Below, piece after piece: positions 1-7,831 of a stretch of 64,000 nt of DNA. The position numbers and the translations under genes were made by a program. The DNA is from Lentilactobacillus diolivorans DSM 14421. Lineage in GTDB: Bacteria > Bacillota > Bacilli > Lactobacillales > Lactobacillaceae. Each line of letters begins with the position of its first letter. Position 1 is the stretch's first letter. The stretch spans positions 157,792 to 221,791 of the forward strand of contig NZ_AZEY01000090.1 in assembly GCF_001434255.1 (NCBI RefSeq). The letters are read 5' to 3'. Below the pieces are notes generated by a model, which worked only from the letters and a program-made list of their open reading frames with translations, was not told the origin of the DNA and made no database searches.

Positions 1-1
1 G

Positions 2-42
2 AAGATTTTTAAGTCTTATCAAATTTTAAAAATCTTTTTTTA
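2..42. terminator. Hairpin terminator of an upstream gene outside the window
   Basis: AAGATTTTTAA and TTAAAAATCTT form an inverted repeat that ends in a run of seven T. It reads as a rho-independent terminator on the + strand for a gene lying left of the window. No coding sequence is visible in the first 116 bases. Confidence 0.55.
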
Positions 43-54
43 TACATTTTTTAC

Positions 55-83
55 TTGTCACATCCTTAGTATTATGGTATAAA
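55..83 (+). promoter_or_regulatory. Promoter of tRNA-Asn
   Basis: A -35 box TTGTCA (55-60) and a -10 box TATAAA (78-83) are separated by 17 bp and lie 33 bp before the tRNA. Seen directly; use is inferred. Confidence 0.5.
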
Positions 84-116
84 TAATACATGGCAATTTT
101 GCCAAAACAATATTTT

Positions 117-188
117 TGCTCCGTAGTTCAGTGGTAGAATAATTGACTGTTAATCAAGAGGTCGCTGGTTCGAACCCAGCCGGAGCAG
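117..188 (+). tRNA. tRNA-Asn (GTT)
   Basis: The acceptor arms TGCTCCG and CGGAGCA pair over 7 bp. The D-arm, an anticodon loop CTGTTAA (anticodon GTT) and a T-arm GCTGG-TTCGAAC-CCAGC follow in order. CCA is not encoded. The outermost anticodon-stem pair (position 27-43) is A.G; the other four pairs are Watson-Crick. Confidence 0.93.
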
Positions 189-298
189 TAATAGAATTTC
201 TGATTGAGGTTAAAGTAATTTTGCTTTAATCTCTTTTTGTTTATGATGACCGTTTAAATGATAAAGTGGTCGGACTAGTGTTTTAAGCGACTGACAAT

Positions 299-359
299 AA
301 AAACCGTTAATTAACCGAGCTACTGTAAATTTAGGTAGCAAGATCAATTAACGGTTTTT
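299..359. terminator. Bidirectional hairpin terminator
   Basis: AAAACCGTTAATT (about 300-314) and AATTAACGGTTTTT (346-359) are complementary. The U-tract fits + strand readthrough from the tRNA, and the A-tract on the other side fits termination of the minus-strand gene ending at 419. Confidence 0.6.
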
Positions 360-418
360 GACTGTTTCTTGGTATTTTTCATTAATTCAATGATCCTTAT
401 TTAAAGAAGTGGTCGGGT

Positions 419-727
419 TCAGATGTTAATTTCTGACGGTGTTGCGATAATTTGTCGATTACCACTGTCATAGACCACCAGTGATTTAGGAAAACTGTTA
501 TCATATGGGAACGGTGAATCAAATGTTGCCACCAACTCATTTCCCTGAATAAAATCATAGGAGAGTTTACCATCATTATTAATGAGGTTAAAAGTCACTA
601 AATTAGATAGTGGAAAAACTCCCTGAAGATCATTGTCAATAATAAACCAAACATTATCTATTGCCCGATCTGGTAAAGAAGACACAATACTAAAACTCGC
701 AAATCGTGAACTGTTTGGATCAAACAT
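419..727 (-). CDS. DUF960-like small protein of unknown function
   Basis: This is a 102-residue soluble protein with no signal peptide or membrane segment. Its layout resembles the DUF960 family of lactic acid bacteria: an N-terminal SSRFASF segment, a central VWFIID helix, a beta strand around LVTFNL, and a C-terminal LVVYDSG strand. The assignment is by pattern recall and is tentative, and the function is unknown. The frame is open back to a TTG at 742, but that codon overlaps the AAGGTG ribosome site. The ATG at 727 sits 6 nt after it and is the better start. The gene is monocistronic and ends against the hairpin at 299-359. Confidence 0.6.
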   Translation of the reverse strand: MFDPNSSRFASFSIVSSLPDRAIDNVWFIIDNDLQGVFPLSNLVTFNLINNDGKLSYDFIQGNELVATFDSPFPYDNSFPKSLVVYDSGNRQIIATPSEINI

Positions 728-802
728 ATTAAACACCTTCAATCTTAAATGTTTTTATTGTCAATAAACTAACAAATATTATCACCCGTTGCAAGCAAAT
801 GG

Positions 803-1627
803 CTAGCCTTCAAACTCTTGGTTATCCATGATTAGTCTGGCAATGTGCTTATCGTTTCGTTGATTAACTGGTGGTAATTGTAGGTAATTGCCATAAATGT
901 TGGTAAGAATCGTATCAAAGTCCTTTGGAACGGTTATTTGCGTATTCTCAAAGGGTAGTGCCATCGTATTCTCCAATTGGTCTTGAGAGATTATCTCTTT
1001 ATCGTAGGCGTATTGTGAGGCCAAATTCTTGAAATCTGTGAGAGCTAACTTACTATTGAATTGAGTCATCACTTGTTGGCGCTGGTTTTTGAATTGTGAG
1101 GCAGCTAATATTTGTTCTGGAGATAAGGAACTTTGAAGTCTTCTAATCGGATTATCAATTACATTATAACGCAGCTTAAGATAAATCCGACTATCCAGCC
1201 TGCGCATCTGGATAATTTGATGACGTTGGCGGGAAGGTGAAGCAGGAATCTTATCTAGGGGGAAAATATCCAAGAATACGCCTTTACGTGCGTTATTAAC
1301 GTTGTTCTTCTCTTCGATGTATGTATTCCTGTCCAAAATTTTGGCATAGCTTAGGGCGTAATTTTCGTCTGTCCATGGTGTTTGTAAAAAATATGAATCA
1401 TTTTGGAATTCAGCTGAACAGATCTGTAAGAATTTTTCATAATCATCTCGCAGCATTCCAACATCCATATCATCATCCCATGGAATAAAGCCATGATGAC
1501 GAACTGCACCCAATAACGTGCCGCCCATTGCGATGTATGGGATTTCGTACTGCTGGACAATTTGTTTGAATCGTTTAAAAATTTTTAGCTCGACTTGGTG
1601 GATTAACGAAATTGTTGTCTCTGACAT
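803..1627 (-). CDS. LicD family phosphotransferase
   Basis: A LicD-family protein (274 aa), of the nucleotidyltransferase fold that moves phosphocholine or another phospho-polyol onto teichoic acid or cell-surface glycans. The family signature is clear: GGTLLGAVRHHGFIPW at residues 35-50, followed by the metal-binding acidic run DDDMD at 51-55. There is no membrane segment, so it probably acts at the cytoplasmic face on lipid-linked precursors. AGGAG lies 9 nt before the ATG. No licABC choline uptake or activation genes are nearby, so the donor group is unknown. It is transcribed divergently from the MarR gene. The family is certain; the substrate is not. Confidence 0.85.
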   Translation of the reverse strand: MSETTISLIHQVELKIFKRFKQIVQQYEIPYIAMGGTLLGAVRHHGFIPWDDDMDVGMLRDDYEKFLQICSAEFQNDSYFLQTPWTDENYALSYAKILDRNTYIEEKNNVNNARKGVFLDIFPLDKIPASPSRQRHQIIQMRRLDSRIYLKLRYNVIDNPIRRLQSSLSPEQILAASQFKNQRQQVMTQFNSKLALTDFKNLASQYAYDKEIISQDQLENTMALPFENTQITVPKDFDTILTNIYGNYLQLPPVNQRNDKHIARLIMDNQEFEG

Positions 1628-1706
1628 AATGATCTCCTAAATGATCTTATTAGTTTAAATTATAAGCTATTATTGGAAAAAAAGGCCCAAAAGGATGTGC
1701 ATACAG

Positions 1707-1735
1707 TTGCTACTAAGGTACAGACAATATATAAT
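1707..1735 (+). promoter_or_regulatory. Promoter of the MarR gene
   Basis: TTGCTA (1707-1712) and a perfect TATAAT (1730-1735) are 17 bp apart. The predicted start site is about 1742, some 40 nt before the MarR start codon. Confidence 0.55.
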
Positions 1736-1780
1736 TAGTGCAGTATCGATATTAATAATTAATGGGGAATGGTGAGGGAA

Positions 1781-2248
1781 ATGAGTAAGACAAACGAGGA
1801 ATTATTGAAAGAAGCAATTGATGTTTATCTATCTTCTTTAAAGTATTTAGATAATTTTGTTTCTGAACCGGCAACTAAGTACGGATTATCATTTGAGCAA
1901 TATTTGATTTTGCATACGATTGCCGAACGTGACCATGTTTCTTTGATGGATATTGCAAGTGAACGTAAAGTAACGCGAAGTGCAATTTCACGTCAAATTA
2001 AGGTACTACTTCAGCATGACTATATTTTTCAGAAGCCGGCTGAAAGTGACCGCCGTCGATTATACTTACATCTAACACCAAGTGGTGAAGATGTTGAAAA
2101 GAATGTCAATGATCTGATAACGGCAAGATTCGATAATTGGATTCACCGTTATGGGGAAGATAAGGTCAAAGAGATTCTTAATTTTATAAAGGATTTTTCA
2201 TCTCATGAAATGAATAAGCGCAATCCTGAAACTCAAGGGCAGTCATAG
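1781..2248 (+). CDS. MarR family transcriptional regulator
   Basis: A winged-helix DNA-binding protein of about 155 aa. The recognition region reads SLMDIASERKVTRSAISRQIKVLLQ, and the wing contains the MarR hallmark DRRRLYLHLTPSGE. These proteins usually repress a nearby efflux or stress gene and release DNA on binding a ligand or on oxidation. No conserved N-terminal cysteine is present, so it is not of the OhrR type. The frame opens at 1769, but that ATG directly abuts GGGGA. The ATG at 1781 follows GGTGA with usable spacing and is preferred. The divergent licD-like gene and the downstream membrane protein are possible targets, but nothing in the sequence proves it. Confidence 0.85.
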   Translation: MSKTNEELLKEAIDVYLSSLKYLDNFVSEPATKYGLSFEQYLILHTIAERDHVSLMDIASERKVTRSAISRQIKVLLQHDYIFQKPAESDRRRLYLHLTPSGEDVEKNVNDLITARFDNWIHRYGEDKVKEILNFIKDFSSHEMNKRNPETQGQS

Positions 2249-2272
2249 TCACGTTTTATTCACCACGTCTGC

Positions 2273-2313
2273 AAGAGGCTGAGACAAACTGAGGATTTGT
2301 TTCAGTCTTTTTT
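2273..2313 (+). terminator. Terminator of the MarR gene (degenerate type C palindrome)
   Basis: GGCTGAGACAAA and TTTGTTTCAGTC pair and are followed by a run of T. The sequence is a diverged member of the GGCTGGGACAAA palindromes found in many gaps of this window. Confidence 0.7.
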
Positions 2314-2532
2314 TAACGGTTAAGATTAAAATGGAACGGCGTTATTTTGACGTTACAAATTAATTTAGCACTGTTTAAAAGTGTAAAACCATGATTTTTT
2401 ATATCAAGTGATTGATGTATTGAAACGAGAAACAATGGTTGATGAAGGCGACTTCCTGCATTGTTGGGTAATCGTTATTTTCAATCTCAATCCAAGGATA
2501 ATTAATAATTAAATAAAAGGAGATGTTTACTA

Positions 2533-3585
2533 ATGAACTGGGTTCCTTATTTTCTTGCGTTGATTCAAGTTGTATTATTAGTGACGCTTGGGGCATATTT
2601 AATTCGGAAACGTAATTCTTCATTTATCGGGTGGTTAGTAAATCTAAATTTATTATTTTTTCTGGCACTACTGTTAGAAACTATTGTTCTAACAAATAGT
2701 GTGCTTATTGGTACGATTGTTGGCGTTTTAATTGTTATTCTTGCCATTATTATTTTCGTTGGTTTGTCACTAAGCTTTATTTTTCTATTTGCTAACGCAA
2801 TTGTTGTTTGGCGGCGAGAGGGACACAGTTTGGCAAGTTCGTTAACATTAATTACTGGTGTTGGGGTTATTTTAGTTGATGTGTTATTCTTTTTTGATCC
2901 AATTAAGGCGCCTGAACCAATTAAAGTATTTATTAACGTGTTGCTTTCGACGATTATTTTTTACATATTGCTTACCGTTTGGAATACATTAACATCGATG
3001 TTTATTTATCGATGGTATTTTCCAAAGAAAAATAAAGATTACATTATCGTGCTGGGGGCCGGTTTGGTTGATGGTTATAAAGTAGGTCGGTTGCTTGGAA
3101 ATCGAATTAATACGGCAATCAGTTTTTATAGTCAGCAAATTTTCGAAACACAAAAACATCCCAAGCTTATTTTTTCCGGCGGCCAGGGTGGTGACGAAAA
3201 GCTACCAGAAGCTGAAGCAATGCAAAAATATGCGATTCAACATGGTGCCTCGGCCCAGGACACGTTAATTGAGAATAAGTCAGTCAACACGTTTCAAAAT
3301 ATGAAATTTTCAAAACAACTGATTAAAAGCGATGGTGGTAATGATCAAAGTAAAGTTGTTTTTGTAACCAATAACTTCCATACGATGAGAGCAGGAATTT
3401 TAGCAGACCGAGTTGGCTTAAAAGCTTATGGTATTGGGGCACCAACGCCTTTTTATTATTTGCCCAACGCTGTTATTCGGGAATATTTGGCTTTATTTGT
3501 GATGCACAAACGGTTTCATATTATCATGTTTATTCTGATCTTTTTAATTGCCGTTTTAAATGGTGTGATTACGTGGATAAATTGA
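2533..3585 (+). CDS. YdcF/SanA-like membrane protein with DUF218 domain
   Basis: The N-terminal half (residues 1 to about 160) holds about five hydrophobic helices. The C-terminal half is a DUF218 (SanA/ElyC/YdcF) domain, starting near residue 170 with IIVLGAG and continuing with the conserved FSGGQGGDE, a glutamate-rich EAEAM segment, and VTNNFHTMRAG. A last hydrophobic helix closes the protein. Members of this superfamily are linked to envelope maintenance, but a biochemical reaction is not established for the Gram-positive forms. The start ATG follows AAAGGAG. The 220-base gap upstream shows no other gene. It is monocistronic, with composite repeats behind it. Confidence 0.8.
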   Translation: MNWVPYFLALIQVVLLVTLGAYLIRKRNSSFIGWLVNLNLLFFLALLLETIVLTNSVLIGTIVGVLIVILAIIIFVGLSLSFIFLFANAIVVWRREGHSLASSLTLITGVGVILVDVLFFFDPIKAPEPIKVFINVLLSTIIFYILLTVWNTLTSMFIYRWYFPKKNKDYIIVLGAGLVDGYKVGRLLGNRINTAISFYSQQIFETQKHPKLIFSGGQGGDEKLPEAEAMQKYAIQHGASAQDTLIENKSVNTFQNMKFSKQLIKSDGGNDQSKVVFVTNNFHTMRAGILADRVGLKAYGIGAPTPFYYLPNAVIREYLALFVMHKRFHIIMFILIFLIAVLNGVITWIN

Positions 3586-3660
3586 TAGTCTAATTAAATT
3601 GCCTGGAGAAGAAGGCTCGCAAAAAAATAATTAAAGTTTAAGCGAAGAACCAGGGTAAAC

Positions 3661-3936
3661 CCAGCCAGTGGTTAGACCCCAGAATATAAGCCCCCTAACT
3701 TGATATTCCCGATTTTGGGATGTTAAGTTAGGGGGCTTATATTCTGGGGTCTGTTTGTTGGTTCACATTTTTACTAAGTAAAAGTTCAACGAGATATCCC
3801 GGGTTGAGTATTGGGACAATTTGGTGACACGGTCGGAAGGTTGTCTTTTGTCCCGCATTTTTCTCGTTAACAGTTGAGTTTACACTAACAGCGACTGGCA
3901 AAACGATTATTATCCCAACCTCATTTTTTGTGCAAT
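3661..3936. repeat. Composite palindromic repeat, order A-B-C
   Basis: Type A occupies 3661-3766: arms GACCCCAGAATATAAG... (3675-3700) and their exact complement (3725-3751) around a short TTCCCGATTTTGGGA loop. A half type B follows at about 3791-3856, ending GTCTTTTGTCCCGC. A diverged type C follows at about 3891-3936, ending in a T run. The stretch 3586-4064 contains no open reading frame of interest; 3937-4064 shows nothing I can name. Confidence 0.8.
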
Positions 3937-4064
3937 TGCAGTTATGATCTACTCAAACCGACCTGTTCTTCATTTGTAAGTCTTCTAAAGCTTGTATCCT
4001 ACTGTTTAAAGTAATGTCCAAAATCACGTGGTAAGCATGACACGAAAAGTGCAAGCTTTCTTCA

Positions 4065-4103
4065 TAACTTATTCACACAATAAGATGTAACTTATTGTAG
4101 AAT
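4065..4103 (+). promoter_or_regulatory. Candidate promoter and operator of the gls operon
   Basis: TAACTTATT occurs twice, at 4065-4073 and 4088-4096 (23 bp apart, about two helical turns). The second copy is the right half of an inverted repeat CAATAAG-N6-CTTATTG (4078-4097) that runs directly into TAGAAT (4098-4103), a plausible -10 box. There is no good -35 box at 17 bp, which would suit a regulated promoter. Repeats are seen; the regulatory role is inferred. Confidence 0.4.
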
Positions 4104-4162
4104 GTAGATATAGCCAAAGAGCTATTAATGATTTGAATTCTATAACAGAAAGGATGATTACT

Positions 4163-4414
4163 ATGTTCAGCTTAATTTGGACATTGATTATTGGTGGTGT
4201 GATTGGAGCACTTGCCGGAGCAATTACAAGTCGGGACATGCCAATGGGCTGGATCGGCAACATTGTTGGTGGTTTGATTGGCGCATGGCTTGGACAGGCG
4301 TTATTAGGAACTTGGGGACCTCAACTGGCCGAAATTGCAATCTTTCCTGCTATTGTTGGCGCAGTTATTCTGGTACTGGTTGTCTCACTCATTACTCGTG
4401 GTCTGGCAAGCTAG
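4163..4414 (+). CDS. GlsB/YeaQ/YmgE family stress membrane protein
   Basis: This small membrane protein of 83 residues has three hydrophobic stretches and glycine-zipper spacing (GGVIGALAGAI, GNIVGGLIGAW), typical of transglycosylase-associated GlsB proteins. These are general-stress proteins co-expressed with Asp23/Gls24 in enterococci and lactobacilli. GAAAGGA lies 8 nt before the ATG at 4163; the upstream in-frame ATGs at 4133 and 4154 lack a proper site. It is the first gene of a five-gene envelope-stress operon that runs to 6183. Its molecular function is unknown. Confidence 0.85.
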   Translation: MFSLIWTLIIGGVIGALAGAITSRDMPMGWIGNIVGGLIGAWLGQALLGTWGPQLAEIAIFPAIVGAVILVLVVSLITRGLAS

Positions 4415-4444
4415 TCTTTAGAATGATCGAGAGGAGGTTTAGTT

Positions 4445-5008
4445 GTGAGCAGAATTACTAAACTGTTAATCATGATTGTGAGTATTCTTGGGATGGTCCA
4501 GACAATCTGGTTGTTAGGAGCTGTGATGCCAATTGATTATTTATCAAAGGCAGTACTTGTGACAATTCAGACGTCGGAATCTTGGATCTTGATTAGTGTG
4601 ATCACGATCAGTACCATTTTGGGAATTGGCTGGATTATGGCAATGCTATTAATTGTGCTGGCACCCAAAAAAGCTGATCAATTAGATTTTTATTCGTCGC
4701 ATGGAAAATTAACCCTTTCTAAACGGGCAGTTGAAAAGTCCTTGCAGGAAGCGGTTATGGCTGGTGGTTTAGTCACGGATGTTGACGCCCACGTTCACCT
4801 ACAACGTAAGAACCGGGTATCAAAGGTCAAATTATCAGTTGTTGAAAAGAATAATCAAGATCTGGTTGAATTAGGAGAGCGACTTCAAGCAATTGTGGTC
4901 AATGAAATGAAAAACTTAATGGATGTCCCTGTAAAAAAAGTAAAGGTAAAAATGAAGCCCTATTCGGAGATTGCGAACAAGCAACGCGGAAAGCCACGGG
5001 TGGTTTAA
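4445..5008 (+). CDS. amaP: Alkaline shock response membrane anchor protein AmaP
   Basis: Two transmembrane helices span roughly residues 5-28 and 47-72. A cytoplasmic Asp23-like domain follows, with the sequence KLTLSKRAVEKSLQEAV and a basic C-terminal tail. This is the AmaP architecture: in Staphylococcus aureus, AmaP tethers Asp23 to the membrane. The start is GTG, preceded by GAGGAGG. It lies between glsB and DUF2273 genes, as in the conserved asp23 loci of Firmicutes, and presumably anchors the two Asp23/Gls24 proteins encoded just downstream. Confidence 0.85.
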   Translation: MSRITKLLIMIVSILGMVQTIWLLGAVMPIDYLSKAVLVTIQTSESWILISVITISTILGIGWIMAMLLIVLAPKKADQLDFYSSHGKLTLSKRAVEKSLQEAVMAGGLVTDVDAHVHLQRKNRVSKVKLSVVEKNNQDLVELGERLQAIVVNEMKNLMDVPVKKVKVKMKPYSEIANKQRGKPRVV

Positions 5009-5019
5009 GGAGGAAAGCA

Positions 5020-5202
5020 ATGAAATCAATGACGTACGGCGGTGCAATTGGCATGATCTGCGGGATTGTTTGGGTATTTGGTAATTTCAGTGGTGTATTG
5101 CTGGTCCTTGCACTAACGGTTCTGGGATTAATGGTTGGTGCAGTTGTTGGTAAATTTGGTGGCCTTCGGAATCTCATTAGTCAATTGGTAAGTGATAATT
5201 AA
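5020..5202 (+). CDS. DUF2273 small membrane protein
   Basis: A membrane protein of only 60 aa with two hydrophobic helices joined by a short turn (GMICGIVWVFGNF, LALTVLGLMVGAVVG). Length, topology and its position directly after amaP match DUF2273 proteins of asp23 operons. It starts 11 nt after the amaP stop, behind AAGGAGG. It has no known activity and probably forms part of the membrane platform for Asp23. Confidence 0.8.
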   Translation: MKSMTYGGAIGMICGIVWVFGNFSGVLLVLALTVLGLMVGAVVGKFGGLRNLISQLVSDN

Positions 5203-5306
5203 CATGAATTAATCTCGAATAATGCAACACCAAATGACGCAACTGTGAATCGGAGATTAGAAACGAATCCAACAAAACTTAATTATTTGAAAGAAGGTCA
5301 TTAAAA

Positions 5307-5738
5307 ATGGATGCAACGATTACGAAAACGGACTTAACAAGAAAATTAACATTCGAAAATGGCGTTATTGAAAAAATTGCCGGCCTGGTATGCCGAAATG
5401 TTGATGGCATTTTATCATTGGATGGCGGAATGATCAGCGAGTTGACTGATCGTTTTTCAAAAACGACTGATCCGACAAAGGGGATTGATGCTGAAGTTGG
5501 CGAAAAGCAGGTTGCCCTTGATATGGAAGCAACAATTGAATACGGTGCGGATGCGCGTCAAATATTTGATGAAATTTGCACAAAAACGCAGCGGGCAATC
5601 AAAAACTACACGGGCTTGGACGTTGTCGAAATTAATCTGAATATTAATGATGTTCTAACTAAAAAAGAATGGGAACAACAAAGCACTCGAAAAAAAGATG
5701 ATATTGCCAACGAAGTAACGGATGACCGGGTAAAATAA
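5307..5738 (+). CDS. Asp23/Gls24 family envelope stress protein (first copy)
   Basis: A cytoplasmic Asp23/Gls24 (DUF322) domain of 143 aa. It begins with LTFENGVIEKIAGLVCRNVDGIL and contains the family's ATIEYG strand and INLNIND near the C-terminus. A charged tail (KKEWEQQSTRKKDD) follows. These proteins are abundant, respond to alkaline and envelope stress, and polymerise near the membrane through AmaP. It is about 45% identical by eye to the next gene, so the pair is a tandem duplication. A gap of about 100 nt separates it from DUF2273, without an evident terminator. Confidence 0.88.
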   Translation: MDATITKTDLTRKLTFENGVIEKIAGLVCRNVDGILSLDGGMISELTDRFSKTTDPTKGIDAEVGEKQVALDMEATIEYGADARQIFDEICTKTQRAIKNYTGLDVVEINLNINDVLTKKEWEQQSTRKKDDIANEVTDDRVK

Positions 5739-5769
5739 AAATCCAATATATTTTAGGAGGATGATCGTA

Positions 5770-6183
5770 ATGACTGAAGAAAATAGAAATTCTGGTTTAA
5801 CGACTGTTTTAACATATGAAGATGATGTATTGGGAAAAATTGCTGGTAATACTGTGAGAGATGTTGATGGGGTACTGTCATTAGAAGGAAACATTCTTGA
5901 TTCGGTAACCGATCGTTTTAGCGATGAAACCGACCCCACCAAGGGCGTTAAAGTTGATCTGGATAACGATGAAAAAGAAGTTAAACTAGCGATGGAAGCA
6001 GTGTTGGAGTACGGTAAATCAATTCCTAATGTCTTCAATAAGATCACGTCGAAATTGAATCAAGCCGTTACTGAAATGACAGATTTGAAGCCAACAGAAA
6101 TTAAAATTAATATTAAGGATTTACAAACTCGTGATGAATTCCTGAAAAAGAATCGCAAGACGGATAAGAAGAAAGATAAATAA
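5770..6183 (+). CDS. Asp23/Gls24 family envelope stress protein (second copy)
   Basis: Asp23/Gls24 domain protein (137 aa), paralogue of the preceding gene. The shared landmarks are VLGKIAGNTVRDVDGVLSLEG, DRFSDETDPTKG and ILEYG-like and IKINIKD strands. The lysine-rich tail (KKNRKTDKKKDK) may be a membrane or nucleic acid contact. AGGAGG lies 9 nt before ATG 5770; the in-frame ATG at 5761 abuts the ribosome site and is unlikely. It is the last gene of the gls operon, and a type C hairpin at 6252-6284 follows. Confidence 0.88.
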   Translation: MTEENRNSGLTTVLTYEDDVLGKIAGNTVRDVDGVLSLEGNILDSVTDRFSDETDPTKGVKVDLDNDEKEVKLAMEAVLEYGKSIPNVFNKITSKLNQAVTEMTDLKPTEIKINIKDLQTRDEFLKKNRKTDKKKDK

Positions 6184-6251
6184 AGTGGGCGATAAACAAT
6201 CTAAGGCAAAAAACGCTTAGCTTGGTAATAGTCGTGACTACAAAAACAATG

Positions 6252-6580
6252 GAGGCTGGGACAATAGTCATTTATCCCAGCCTCTGTTCGTGTAAACACG
6301 ATTGTTACCGAGCGAAAACGCGGGACAAAAGGCAACTTCCGGCCGTGTAACCGAATTATCCAACTATTCCGTTCAGAGCATATTCGGATAATTCAATTAC
6401 ATTCTGGAAGTTAAACGCCTTTTGTCCCGCTCTGCGTTTTGTGTAATCACGATTGTTACCGAGTGAAAACGTGCGCCAGCAAGCAGACCCCGGCCATATA
6501 AGCCCCTAACTTAACATTCCAAAATCAGGAATATCAAGTTAGGGGCTTATATTCTGGGATCTAATCGTTTGTTGGCCCAC
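6252..6580. repeat. Composite palindromic repeat, inverted order C-B-A
   Basis: Type C is at 6252-6284 (GAGGCTGGGACAA... with its complement). A full-length type B palindrome is at 6320-6430, running from GCGGGACAAAAGGC to GCCTTTTGTCCCGC. Type A is at 6471-6580. The linker between C and B (GTGTAAACACGATTGTTACCG) is the reverse complement of the linker seen in the A-B-C copies, so the whole unit is inverted. It fills the gap between the convergent gls operon and the next gene; no reading frame is present. Confidence 0.8.
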
Positions 6581-6603
6581 TCTGGTTTAATAATTGCCAA
6601 ACA

Positions 6604-6966
6604 TTAAGCCATCGCTTCGTCTTCCTCTAATTCCAACCATAATGCTAATGCAGTTGGGTTGAAATCAGGCCAATTGGAAATATGTGTGTAACCACGTGCA
6701 AGCAATGAGCTCGGCTTGCGTTTTTTAAGATCATCAAAAATTGTTAGTGCAAATACATTATCCTCAAGATCCGAAATTACGGTGCCAAGCTTATGTTGCC
6801 ACTCAGCAACAAGGTCTTGGTATATCAGCAATTTACGCGCATTTTTAATCGTATAATCAACCCCTTGCTGACGCAGAGTTTGTTTATAGTCCTCATATTC
6901 TTGTAGAACGGCATCTTTAGCGTGTTCCCATTGCTCATTATTGTACCTAGGCAATTTATTAGTCAT
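6604..6966 (-). CDS. Hypothetical protein
   Basis: This acidic soluble protein of 120 residues is not recognised. It is rich in charged and aromatic residues, probably mainly helical, and has no signal or membrane segment. Visible landmarks are YNNEQWEHAKDAVLQEYEDY near the start and an acidic end, LELEEDEAMA. A strong AAGGAGG lies 5 nt before the ATG at 6966, so the longer frame to 7005 is not needed. It is separate from the nicotinamidase gene behind it and could share its promoter region. Confidence 0.65.
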   Translation of the reverse strand: MTNKLPRYNNEQWEHAKDAVLQEYEDYKQTLRQQGVDYTIKNARKLLIYQDLVAEWQHKLGTVISDLEDNVFALTIFDDLKKRKPSSLLARGYTHISNWPDFNPTALALWLELEEDEAMA

Positions 6967-7089
6967 AATGATCCTCCTTAGTACAAAAATTACAGCCCAA
7001 CACATTGCTATGTCTGACCAGTCGAGCTAGTATTTTGTCTTCTGAAGACCATTAAACACTAAATGTTCACAATTTGCAAAGGTCAAAAA

Positions 7090-7647
7090 TTAATCAATTA
7101 CTTTAGCACCAAGGACATGTTCAAAATGGTTGAGTGCCCATTTTTTGCCTGCTGGTGTTAGGCCGGCCACACCATTTTTGTGAATCACTAATTGGTAATT
7201 AAGGTTGTAAGCATCGACCGCAGTATGCAGCACACAGATGTCAGTGCAGACGCCAACTAAATGGAGAGTGTCAATATGACGTTCCCGTAAGCGTAGATCA
7301 AGGTCTGTGCCAGCGAAAGCACTGTAACGAGTTTTATCATACATGTAGACTTTATCTTGATCTTGGTTGACTTTGAACCAATCTGCCAGATCGTCATAGA
7401 ATTCCCGTCCCCATGTATCACGTACATTATGTGGCGGAAATAATTTAGTTTCCGGGTGATAAGGATCGTTTGGTGTATGAACGTCAGTTGGTAGAATAAC
7501 CCAGTCATCGTCTTTAACAAATTTGTCGGCTAACTGAATGATTCGAGGCTCAATGTCTTGTCCGGCTTTTCCGCAAGTTAATGCACCTTTATCGGCAACA
7601 AAATCGTTTGTATAATCAATAATTAACAGTGCAGTATGTGATGTCAT
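7090..7647 (-). CDS. pncA: Nicotinamidase / isochorismatase family cysteine hydrolase
   Basis: A cysteine hydrolase of 185 aa that most likely deamidates nicotinamide to nicotinate for NAD salvage. The catalytic triad of the family is visible: Asp11 (LLIIDYTNDF), Lys105 (YDKTRYSAF) and Cys138 (VCTDICVLHTA). Asp55 and His57 (TDVHTPND) fit the metal site. The ATG follows AGGAGG. The Lactobacillaceae orthologues with this length and the FPPHN segment are usually called PncA, though a related amidohydrolase role is possible. It is monocistronic, on the minus strand, facing away from the T-box permease. Confidence 0.82.
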   Translation of the reverse strand: MTSHTALLIIDYTNDFVADKGALTCGKAGQDIEPRIIQLADKFVKDDDWVILPTDVHTPNDPYHPETKLFPPHNVRDTWGREFYDDLADWFKVNQDQDKVYMYDKTRYSAFAGTDLDLRLRERHIDTLHLVGVCTDICVLHTAVDAYNLNYQLVIHKNGVAGLTPAGKKWALNHFEHVLGAKVID

Positions 7648-7797
7648 AAAAAATCCTCCTAACAGTTAAAAGTAAAAACAACTTTTATTGTCTATAACCT
7701 ACACGTATTTAATCAAAATATCAACTTATTTATCCAATCATTTCGAATAAAAGCCGGACAATTTTCTGCCAAACTAAAAGATAGTTCAGAAAGTGGG

Positions 7798-7825
7798 TTG
7801 ACATTTTAAGTTTGTTACGTATACT
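7798..7825 (+). promoter_or_regulatory. Promoter of the T-box permease transcript
   Basis: A perfect TTGACA (7798-7803) and TATACT (7820-7825) with a 16 bp spacer. The predicted transcript starts near 7832, which leaves only about ten bases before the T-box AGAGAGC motif. Confidence 0.65.
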
Positions 7826-7831
7826 TTATAG

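Noticed and set aside
2399-2623. A minus-strand frame of 74 codons before the YdcF-like gene
   Set aside because: It has no recognisable ribosome binding site, overlaps the true start of the + strand gene and has unlikely composition.
4177-4461. A 94-codon frame overlapping glsB
   Set aside because: It is an out-of-frame reading rich in Trp and Cys with no ribosome site; glsB in the other frame has clear family features.
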